Assembly: GCA_016763795.1 (NCBI GenBank)
Contig: JAESTF010000199.1
Location: 1 to 32,300, forward strand
DNA length: 32,300 bases
DNA from: Flavobacteriales bacterium
GTDB taxonomy: Bacteria > Bacteroidota > Bacteroidia > Flavobacteriales_E > Vicingaceae
Reading direction: 5' to 3'
The translations under genes and the position numbers were made by a program. Position 1 is the first letter of the stretch, and each line of letters opens with the position of its first letter. Positions 9,609 to 17,389 of the stretch are shown one piece after another. Below the pieces are notes generated by a model. It searched no databases. It was not told the DNA's origin and was given only the letters and a program-made list of their open reading frames with translations.

Positions 9609-10079
9609 ATGGCAAAAATCACAATCTATACAGATGGCGCAGCAAAAGGAAATCCTGGGAATGGCGGCTATGGTGTTGTAATGATGAGTGGTAAGCACAA
9701 GAAGGAGCTTTCGGAAGGTTTTCGTTTAACTACAAATAACCGAATGGAATTATTAAGTGTAATAGTAGCTTTAGAAACGATTAAAAATAAAGCTGATGTT
9801 CAAATTTTTTCTGATTCAAAATATGTGGTAGATTCTGTTGAAAAAGGGTGGGTATTTGGATGGCAGAAAAAAGGATTTAAAGGAAAAAAAAACATTGATT
9901 TGTGGAAACGATTTTTATTAATTTATCCCCAACATAACATTAAATTTAATTGGGTAAAAGGCCATGCAGGAAATATTTACAACGAACGTTGTGATGTTTT
10001 AGCAGTTGAGGCAGCAGAAGGAGATAGTTTATTGGTAGATGAGGATTACGAAAAGACAAAAGAAAAAGGATTGTTTTAA
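9609..10079 (+). CDS. rnhA: Ribonuclease HI
   Basis: MAKITIYTDGAAKGNPGNGGYGVVM...TTNNRMELLSVIVALE...IFSDSKYVVDSVEKGWVFGWQKKGFKGKKNIDLW...FNWVKGHAGNIYNERCDVLA. Confidence 0.95.
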   Translation: MAKITIYTDGAAKGNPGNGGYGVVMMSGKHKKELSEGFRLTTNNRMELLSVIVALETIKNKADVQIFSDSKYVVDSVEKGWVFGWQKKGFKGKKNIDLWKRFLLIYPQHNIKFNWVKGHAGNIYNERCDVLAVEAAEGDSLLVDEDYEKTKEKGLF

Positions 10080-10117
10080 GGTTTAAATATTAAGAATCTT
10101 GTTATTCGTCTAAATAG

Positions 10118-10150
10118 TTGCTTTTCACTAAAAGAGTTTCTTTACATTTG
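10118..10150 (+). promoter_or_regulatory. Candidate Bacteroidota promoter, TTG-N22-TACATTTG
   Basis: -7 element TACATTTG (10143-10150) and TTG at 10118-10120, 19 nt upstream of ATG 10169. Confidence 0.45.
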
Positions 10151-10168
10151 TCACCTTTTAAAATTAAG

Positions 10169-11326
10169 ATGCCTAACTACCCGAGTTCTATAAAATCGAA
10201 ATTACCACAAGTAGGAACTACGATTTTTACAGTAATGAGCCAGTTGGCTCATAAAAATAATGCAATAAACCTTTCGCAAGGCTTTCCCGATTTTGAAAGT
10301 TCAGCCGAATTAATAAGTTTGGTTAATAATGCGATGAAAAAAGGGCTAAATCAATATGCTCCAATGCCAGGTATCTTATCTTTAAGAGAACAAATTTCTA
10401 TAAAAACAGAAAACCTTTATGGTGCAATTTATCATCCAGAATCAGAAATCACAATTACAGCAGGTGCAACTCAAGCAATTTATACAGCAATAGCAGCAAC
10501 AATTAGAGAGGGAGACGAAGTGATAATTTTCACTCCAGCTTACGATTGTTATGAGCCAGCAATAGAATTAAACGGAGGTAAAACGGTGTTTCTTCAAATG
10601 CATGCTCCAAACTATAAAGTAGATTGGGAGGTTGTAAAAAAACTGATTACCCAACGTACCAAAATGATTATCATTAATACCCCTCACAATCCTACAGGAA
10701 CTGTTTTGGAAGAGGAGGATATGTTAGCGTTGGAGAAAATAGTTTCAGATACTGATATTGTTTTAATTAGTGATGAAGTGTATGAACACATTATTTTTGA
10801 TGGGAAACAACATCAAAGTGTGTCTAAATATCCAGGATTAGCTGAACGTTCATTTATTGTGTCATCATTTGGGAAAACATTTCATAATACAGGATGGAAA
10901 ATGGGTTATTGTTTGGCCCCAAAAAATTTGATGGTTGAGTTTAGAAAAGCGCATCAGTTTATTGTTTTTTCGGCAAATACTCCAGTTCAATATGGGTTAG
11001 CAGAGTACTTAAAAAATGAAGAAAATTATTTAAGTTTAAATTCATTTTATCAAGAAAAAAGAGATTTGTTTACCTCTTTGGTAAAAGATTCTAGGTTTGA
11101 AGTATTACCATCATCAGGAACGTATTTCCAATTGTTAAGTTATAAAGGAGTTACGGATGCTTCTGATACAGATTTTGCGATTGAATTAACCGAAAAACAT
11201 AAAATTGCCTCTATTCCTGTTTCTGTTTTTTATCATCAAAAAGTAGATGAAAAAATATTACGTTTTTGTGTGGCAAAGAAAGAAGAGACCTTACATAAAG
11301 CGGCAGAAATAATAAATTCGATATAG
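10169..11326 (+). CDS. Methionine/glutamine-type aminotransferase (class I/II PLP-dependent, YbdL-like)
   Basis: INLSQGFPDFESS...QYAPMPGILSLREQI...ITAGATQAIYTAIAA...IINTPHNPTGTVL...LISDEVYEHIIFDG...VSSFGKTFHNTGWKMGY; start refined from 10118. Confidence 0.93.
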   Translation: MPNYPSSIKSKLPQVGTTIFTVMSQLAHKNNAINLSQGFPDFESSAELISLVNNAMKKGLNQYAPMPGILSLREQISIKTENLYGAIYHPESEITITAGATQAIYTAIAATIREGDEVIIFTPAYDCYEPAIELNGGKTVFLQMHAPNYKVDWEVVKKLITQRTKMIIINTPHNPTGTVLEEEDMLALEKIVSDTDIVLISDEVYEHIIFDGKQHQSVSKYPGLAERSFIVSSFGKTFHNTGWKMGYCLAPKNLMVEFRKAHQFIVFSANTPVQYGLAEYLKNEENYLSLNSFYQEKRDLFTSLVKDSRFEVLPSSGTYFQLLSYKGVTDASDTDFAIELTEKHKIASIPVSVFYHQKVDEKILRFCVAKKEETLHKAAEIINSI

Positions 11327-11383
11327 CTGTTAATATCTTTATTCGTATTTTCTCGTTCCTTTTTTCTATTTTAGATTTTAGAA

Positions 11384-14335
11384 ATGAAGAAACTACTCGT
11401 TTATAGCTTATTTTTTATTTTTTGTTTGGGGAGCAAAAATGTTTCTGCATCGTTAATTCTCAGAAAAGATACAACTAAAAGTGATGTGTATTATTTTGTT
11501 TCTAATCGAAGTAATGAGAAGGGAGAATATACGATGTATAAAGCTCGAACCAATCACAGCGGTATTTCATCTTGTTTAATAAAAGGAAATTTTGAGGTAG
11601 AAGGTTTTAAGCACATGCGGAAAGCTGAAATTTCTGTTTATAATATCTCTAATGATGAATTGGTAGGGATATATAACACGAATCCTGTTACAGGAAATTA
11701 TCTTGTTATTTTAGCACCAAATGTTAAGTATGAGTTTGTTGTAAATACTTACGGTTATGCTCCGATTAAAAAAATAGTTGAAGTACCAAGTTTTGCAAGT
11801 ACAAATGTATTGGAAGATGTTTCTACACAAAAAATCAGCTTAAAAATGGGTGATGAAAATGTAAGCTTGAGTTTAAATACATGGATAGAGGAAGAAAAAG
11901 AACCGACATTATTCTTATTAACGGTTTATAATGAAGATGAAGAAGAAAGCCACAGTGTAGAATTGTATCAAGCAGAAGAAGGAGAATCTATAGAGAAATT
12001 AGATAGAAGGAAATTAAAAGAAACTGATTTCGGAAATATTGATGAATTGATAAAATCACATGCTGAGGCAGAAAGTAAAAAACCTGAATTAGCAGAAAAG
12101 GCATTTTTAAAAAAAGAGTATCAAATAGCAATTAGTATTTATTCTCAGTTATTAAAATTAGATGGGGATGATCCTGTTTATAATTACAGAAAAGGAGTTG
12201 CTTTATTTTATACCAATCAAAACAAATTAAAAGCACTTCCTTTCTTAAAAAAGGCTGCAACAGCTATAGAAACACCTTACGATGTTTATTATTTAATGGC
12301 AAAATCATATCATTTATGGGCTGATTTTTCTAATGCTCAAGTTGCTTACGAAAAATTTAAATCGAAGGCATCAGAAAAAGAGGTGAAAGATTTAAATATC
12401 AACCGGTTAATTGAAAACTGTATTAATGGAAAAAAGTTAATGGGAGAGCAGTTAGACATGAGAATTGTAAATAAAACGCCTCTTTTTATAGAGAAATTAC
12501 CAAAGGGATATCCATCGGCATTGGTTGCTGATAAGCTGATGAAAAAAACAAAGTTTTTTATTTCTCCAGTAGATGAAAAGAAAAAAGCAAAATTGTTAAT
12601 GTTTAAAACTGAGCGAAATGAGATGATTCAAACGAGTTATGGGTTAAATGATGAAAATGGAAAGGATTTATATGCAAATATGTTAATTGGAGGCGATAAA
12701 TGGGGTATTCCAAAACCCTTAGGAGAGAACATTAATACACCTTATGATGAAGAATATGCTTATGTTTCATTAAACGGGCGGACATTGTATTTTTCATCCA
12801 AAGGGCATAGCAGTATTGGAGGGTATGATATTTTTGTGTCCACTAGAAAATCAACAACTTCTCCTTGGGGGAAACCTAAAAATGTAGGATATCCAATTAA
12901 TTCACCTTATGATGATATTTTATTTATGCCGGATTTAACAGGAAAAATGGCCTATTTTTCATCTAATAGAAGAAGTCCAACAGGAGGTTATAATTTTTAT
13001 GAAATTGAAATGCCAAAACCACCTTTACCATTGACTATTATTAAAGGTCATTTTATGACAACTGATTCTATTCCCAATTATACAGCTTCTATTGCAGTTT
13101 ATAATACCAATAATCAAGAAATAGTAGGGATTTATAATACAAATGTAAATAATGGTAATTTTTTAATGGCATTAATGCCTGGGATTAAGTATGAATATAT
13201 TTTAGAGTGTGATGGTTTTAAAGAACATACGGCATTTATTACGGTTCCTGAACAAACAGAAATTTTTGCTTTAAGACAAAATATTCGATTAAAAAAAGAG
13301 GATGCATTTGAAATATTAAAGGTAGATAATTTTTTTACTAAGCAAGAAGCAGATAATGCTCCTGAATACAAGTTATCAAAAAAAGATTTTGAAGTAGAAA
13401 AAAAGGAAGAAAAAACCAGAAAAAAATTAACAGAAATATTAGCAGAAAGTAGAAAACTAAGTACTGAACAACTGCAAATTATAGCTAGTGCAGAACAGTT
13501 TTTTGTAAATAAACAGTATTTAAAATCTGCAAAACAATTTGAAAAAATTGCAGCTGTTACTAGTTTAAATAGTAAACAGAGTTATTATTATGGGAAAGCA
13601 CTTTTTAATGTTTCTAAAGAATATGAAAAAACATTAGTACATCTAGAAAAAGCAGGTACAGATAAAAATACGCCTTATGAAGTTTATTATATGCTAGGTA
13701 AAACGAATCATTATGCCTACCGTTTTCAGCGAGCTGTAAAAGCTTATGAAAAATATAAACAGTTTGCTTCCGAAAAGGAAATAGCAAATAAAAGTATTGA
13801 AGTTGATATTAAGCTTTCAAAATTCGGAAAAAAATTAGTGAACGAGCCGAAGCCAATAGAGGTGATCTCTAAAAAAGAGTTTAAAAAAGAGCATTTACAT
13901 ACCATTTATAATTCGTTAGAATTACGGTCTAAATTTTTACTAGCTCCAGATGATATGGTTAGTGTAAAAGACAGAAAAGAAAACTTTAAGCCTACTATGT
14001 ATTTAAATAGCTCTAAATCATTAATTTATTATTCGAGTTACGGTATGGATGGAGCAAACGGTAAAGACATTTTTATTATGCGAAAGTTGCCAAATAAAAC
14101 GTGGACAGATCCGATTAATTTAGGGGATTTGATAAATACAAAAGGCGATGAGGATTATCCTTACCTTACAGAAGATGGGAAAACACTTTATTTTTGCTCG
14201 ACAAAACATGGAAGTATGGGTGGTTATGATATTTGTAAAGCAACTTGGAATGAACGTAAAAACAAGTGGAATGCACCAGTAAATATGGGAGCTCCTATAA
14301 ATTCTCCGTTTGATGATTTGTTTTTTGTGGAGTAA
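11384..14335 (+). CDS. Duplicated regulatory-like/TPR/PD40 beta-propeller protein (PorE-related architecture, no OmpA domain)
   Basis: Two copies of [ISVYN..N.E.VGIYNTN...YLVILAPNVKYEF / IAVYNTNNQEIVGIYNTN...FLMALMPGIKYEY] + TPR [FLKKEYQIAISIYSQLLKLDGDDPVYNYRKGVALF / FVNKQYLKSAKQFEKIAAVTSLNSKQSYYYGKALF] + PD40 [YVSLNGRTLYFSSKGHSSIGGYDIFVS / YLTEDGKTLYFCSTKHGSMGGYDICKA]. Confidence 0.85.
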   Translation: MKKLLVYSLFFIFCLGSKNVSASLILRKDTTKSDVYYFVSNRSNEKGEYTMYKARTNHSGISSCLIKGNFEVEGFKHMRKAEISVYNISNDELVGIYNTNPVTGNYLVILAPNVKYEFVVNTYGYAPIKKIVEVPSFASTNVLEDVSTQKISLKMGDENVSLSLNTWIEEEKEPTLFLLTVYNEDEEESHSVELYQAEEGESIEKLDRRKLKETDFGNIDELIKSHAEAESKKPELAEKAFLKKEYQIAISIYSQLLKLDGDDPVYNYRKGVALFYTNQNKLKALPFLKKAATAIETPYDVYYLMAKSYHLWADFSNAQVAYEKFKSKASEKEVKDLNINRLIENCINGKKLMGEQLDMRIVNKTPLFIEKLPKGYPSALVADKLMKKTKFFISPVDEKKKAKLLMFKTERNEMIQTSYGLNDENGKDLYANMLIGGDKWGIPKPLGENINTPYDEEYAYVSLNGRTLYFSSKGHSSIGGYDIFVSTRKSTTSPWGKPKNVGYPINSPYDDILFMPDLTGKMAYFSSNRRSPTGGYNFYEIEMPKPPLPLTIIKGHFMTTDSIPNYTASIAVYNTNNQEIVGIYNTNVNNGNFLMALMPGIKYEYILECDGFKEHTAFITVPEQTEIFALRQNIRLKKEDAFEILKVDNFFTKQEADNAPEYKLSKKDFEVEKKEEKTRKKLTEILAESRKLSTEQLQIIASAEQFFVNKQYLKSAKQFEKIAAVTSLNSKQSYYYGKALFNVSKEYEKTLVHLEKAGTDKNTPYEVYYMLGKTNHYAYRFQRAVKAYEKYKQFASEKEIANKSIEVDIKLSKFGKKLVNEPKPIEVISKKEFKKEHLHTIYNSLELRSKFLLAPDDMVSVKDRKENFKPTMYLNSSKSLIYYSSYGMDGANGKDIFIMRKLPNKTWTDPINLGDLINTKGDEDYPYLTEDGKTLYFCSTKHGSMGGYDICKATWNERKNKWNAPVNMGAPINSPFDDLFFVE

Positions 14336-14344
14336 TTTTAAATT

Positions 14345-15187
14345 ATGAATTTAAAGATAACCATTATACAATCTGAATTACATTGGGAAAATGTAGCTGA
14401 AAATTTGATCATGTTTTCAGGAAAAATTGATGCAATTTCTAAAACTACAGATGTAATTGTATTACCAGAAATGTTTAACACAGGCTTTTCTATGGAATCG
14501 GAAAAACTAGCGGAAACGATGGAAGGTAAAACGATTGTTTGGATGAAAGAGCAAGCGAAAAAACATGATGCTGTAATTGTTGGGAGTTTAATTATTGAGG
14601 AAAATGAGCAGTATTTTAATCGTTTAATATGGATACAGCCAGATGGTATTTTGTATTCTTATGATAAAAGACATTTGTTTAGAATGGCTGGAGAGCACAA
14701 GTGTTTTACAGCAGGAAGTAAGCGCTTAATTATTGATTATAAAGGTTGGAAAATTTGTCCGTTGGTTTGTTACGATTTGAGATTTCCTGTTTGGGCAAGG
14801 AATAAAGAGTTATCAGTTGACAGTTATCAGTTGATAGAAAACAAACAGCAAATAACAAACAACAAGGTGCAAAATTTGAATGCTTACGACATTTTAATTT
14901 ACATTGCTAACTGGCCAGCTGTTAGAAAAGCACCATGGAGTAAATTACTAGAAGCAAGAGCGATAGAAAATCAATGTTATGTTGTTGGTGCAAATAGAGT
15001 TGGAGAAGATGGAACCAGCAATAGTTATTCAGGTAACTCGACAGTTATAAACCCTAAAGGTGAGCCAATTTCTAATTTACCAGAAAATGAAAATTGCATA
15101 GAAACAGTGAATTTATCTTTAGATGAATTGAATGATTTTAGAGAAAAATTCCCAGTGAGTTTAGATGGTGATGAGTTTACTCTTTGA
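14345..15187 (+). CDS. Omega-amidase / carbon-nitrogen hydrolase (YafV-like, nitrilase superfamily)
   Basis: VIVLPEMFNTGFSM...YDKRHLFRMAGEHKCFTAG...WKICPLVCYDLRFPVWARN...YDILIYIANWPAVRKAPWSKLLEARAIENQCYVVGANRVGEDG; Glu-Lys-Cys triad present. Confidence 0.94.
   Translation: MNLKITIIQSELHWENVAENLIMFSGKIDAISKTTDVIVLPEMFNTGFSMESEKLAETMEGKTIVWMKEQAKKHDAVIVGSLIIEENEQYFNRLIWIQPDGILYSYDKRHLFRMAGEHKCFTAGSKRLIIDYKGWKICPLVCYDLRFPVWARNKELSVDSYQLIENKQQITNNKVQNLNAYDILIYIANWPAVRKAPWSKLLEARAIENQCYVVGANRVGEDGTSNSYSGNSTVINPKGEPISNLPENENCIETVNLSLDELNDFREKFPVSLDGDEFTL
14810..14837. repeat. 14-bp tandem duplication inside the omega-amidase ORF
   Basis: TTATCAGTTGACAG (14810-14823) followed by TTATCAGTTGATAG (14824-14837), one mismatch. 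Confidence 0.8.
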
Positions 15188-16781
15188 TTGTCCAAATAAT
15201 ATCATTGTCCCAGTTTGCTCTGATATTAATTTCTTTCTCATAATAAATTACTTTTTCGGGTTGTAACCCTTCTAAGTAATTACCAGTATTCCAGTTGCCA
15301 TCACCATTATTATCAACAATTAACTTTAAAGAATAAGCTCCAGGTTGTAAGTATTTATATTGTTTATTTTTTTTGTTAGAAAAATAACTTTCGTTGACTA
15401 ATTTATCTTTTTTATAAAGTTGTAGAATGTATTTTTCTTTAAAATTAGGGTTTAGGGTTAAGTTAATAATTCCATAATCAGATTCTTTTTTGGTTTTAAA
15501 ATCAATTTTAACAGTATCATTTTCTAAACCATAAATATCTTTAAAAGTGTTTGAAGGAATGGAGAGCTGGTAGCTAGTATTTTCTTTAAAATCATACGCC
15601 AATTCAAATTTTCTTAATCCAATATCTGTAAAAAATGATGTAGTAATTAAAACACTATCTTCATACAACATAACGCTATTAGAGCTGTATTCGGTAAATG
15701 GTGTATTAATACTTAATATAATACTTTTATTTAAATCAAAGTTGCTTGTGATGTTTGTAGTCATGTGTAAAGAAGTATCTATTAATTTACTTCTATCAAT
15801 AATTTCAATATCGATAGTGTCAATAATTTTAGCATTATCTTTTAATTCTAATACCAAGTTTTCGAGATCTAAATCAGGTGTTAACCATATTGTTAAACTA
15901 TCTCCATTTTCGTTTTTTTCTATTAGACTCCAGCTCTCAATTTCCTCATTAAAGACTTTATTTAAAGGGGTTATGATTAGGTTTTTAGTTGGTTGATTCA
16001 ATACAATATCAATTTTTCCATAAAGCTTATTTTTTATTTTATCAATAAATTGCAAACCACCTTTTTCTTTAAATAAGTAAATTATATTATTTGAACTCGA
16101 TGAATCAAGGAAGATAATTTCATTTTGAAAGCCTATTTCTTCGTTAGGCAAATCGAATAAATAATTACTATTAATATCGTTAATTGCAAAAAATTTGTAC
16201 TTACCATTTGCAATATTAGTAATCGAAAACTTTCCTTCTTTATCAGTTAATGCGACATATCTCGGTAATTCTTTTAAAGGAATCGAATCTTCAAACTGAT
16301 CATAAAGCAATACGTAAATATTTTCTTTTGCAGATTGGTCAAAAGCATTGATTACGGTTCCAGAATAGCTAAGAGAATCAATATAATTTCCAGTAGAAAA
16401 AATATATTTATAATTGGGAAAAATGTTGTTTTCGGTAATGTCAGAAATAGCGTTTCCAAAATTTAAACTGTAAGTAGTATTTGGTGCCAATTTACTTTTA
16501 AGCTTAATGACTAATTTTTTTCCTTTGATGCTAATTTCAGGAGGAGTTTCCATTAAAGGCGATACAATTAACTGGCTAGAAACATTAGTTAGCCTAATAT
16601 ATTCGTCAAATTCAATTACGATTGTTTCATCATTAAAAGCAACAGAACCATTTAAGGGAGAGCTTTCAATTTCTTTTGGTATAGCTACGTCTTTTTCTCC
16701 ACCAGTTAATGGTTTAATCTGAGCACAAGAAAATAAAATTATTGCACTTATAATAAAAGGTATGATTTGTTTTAGATTCAA
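15177..16781 (-). CDS. Ig-like domain-containing lipoprotein
   Basis: Lipoprotein signal MNLKQIIPFIISAIILFSCAQIKPLTGGEKD; Big_5-like IVIEFDEYIRLTNVSSQLIVSPLMETPPEISIKGKKLVIKLKSKLAPNTTYSLNFGNAISDITENN. Confidence 0.85.
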   Translation of the reverse strand: MNLKQIIPFIISAIILFSCAQIKPLTGGEKDVAIPKEIESSPLNGSVAFNDETIVIEFDEYIRLTNVSSQLIVSPLMETPPEISIKGKKLVIKLKSKLAPNTTYSLNFGNAISDITENNIFPNYKYIFSTGNYIDSLSYSGTVINAFDQSAKENIYVLLYDQFEDSIPLKELPRYVALTDKEGKFSITNIANGKYKFFAINDINSNYLFDLPNEEIGFQNEIIFLDSSSSNNIIYLFKEKGGLQFIDKIKNKLYGKIDIVLNQPTKNLIITPLNKVFNEEIESWSLIEKNENGDSLTIWLTPDLDLENLVLELKDNAKIIDTIDIEIIDRSKLIDTSLHMTTNITSNFDLNKSIILSINTPFTEYSSNSVMLYEDSVLITTSFFTDIGLRKFELAYDFKENTSYQLSIPSNTFKDIYGLENDTVKIDFKTKKESDYGIINLTLNPNFKEKYILQLYKKDKLVNESYFSNKKNKQYKYLQPGAYSLKLIVDNNGDGNWNTGNYLEGLQPEKVIYYEKEINIRANWDNDIIWTIKE

Positions 16782-17263
16782 AGAAGAGGTTCTATAATTT
16801 GAACAATTTTAGATAAATATTTTTCATCTACTTCATCAAAATCGTTAAGCTTATCGCTATCAACATCAAGTATTAACGCAACATTACCATCTTTATTTAA
16901 AATGGGTAAAACAATTTCAGATTTAGATGCGGCATTACAAATAATATGATCTGGAAATTCATTTACGTCAGGAACAATAATAATTTCATTTTTGTGCCAT
17001 GCTGTTCCACTTACTCCTCTTCCTAATTGTATTCGTGTACATGCAATTGGGCCTTGAAATGGTCCTAAAACCAATTCGTTACCTTTTACAAAGTAAACTC
17101 CAACCCATAGCCATTCAAACCCATATTTTAATGCTGACATAATATTTGCCAAACTGGCTATTAAATCGTCTTCTCCTTGAATTAATGCAAAAATTTGAGG
17201 GTACAATTCTTTGTATTTTTCTTCTTTTGTAAGATTGTTAGTAATGAGAAGTTCTTCAGCCAT
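16778..17263 (-). CDS. GAF domain protein, free methionine-(R)-sulfoxide reductase-like
   Basis: MSALKYGFEWLWVGVYFVKGNELVLGPFQGPIACTRIQLGRGVSGTAWHKNEIIIVPDVNEFPDHIICNAASKSEIVLPI; 4-bp overlap with the downstream lipoprotein gene; start MAEELL at 17263. Confidence 0.88.
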   Translation of the reverse strand: MAEELLITNNLTKEEKYKELYPQIFALIQGEDDLIASLANIMSALKYGFEWLWVGVYFVKGNELVLGPFQGPIACTRIQLGRGVSGTAWHKNEIIIVPDVNEFPDHIICNAASKSEIVLPILNKDGNVALILDVDSDKLNDFDEVDEKYLSKIVQIIEPLL

Positions 17264-17330
17264 AGTGCAAATATAAACCAAAACAATTGTGATTTCGATT
17301 GAAGTATCGGAATCTTGTTCTTTTCTAAAT

Positions 17331-17359
17331 AAAAAAGCACCCTCGATAAACGAGGGTGC
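17331..17359 (-). terminator. Rho-independent terminator of the VWA gene
   Basis: GCACCCTCG (17337-17345) ATAAA CGAGGGTGC (17351-17359), followed on the minus strand by TTTTTT. Confidence 0.9.
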
Positions 17360-17389
17360 AGATTGGTAAGTGTTGTGGTTATTGATGTA

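Noticed and set aside
13132-13371. Minus-strand ORF 79 aa
   Set aside because: Antisense to the PD40/TPR gene; no recognisable features.
15742-16722. Plus-strand ORFs 15742..15996 and 16507..16722
   Set aside because: Antisense to the Ig-like lipoprotein; no plausible start context or family.
17268-17275. Minus-strand TATATTTG (-7-like) upstream of the fRMsr gene
   Set aside because: Only 5 nt from the ATG and no TTG at 17-23 bp; would need a leaderless transcript, so not listed as a feature.
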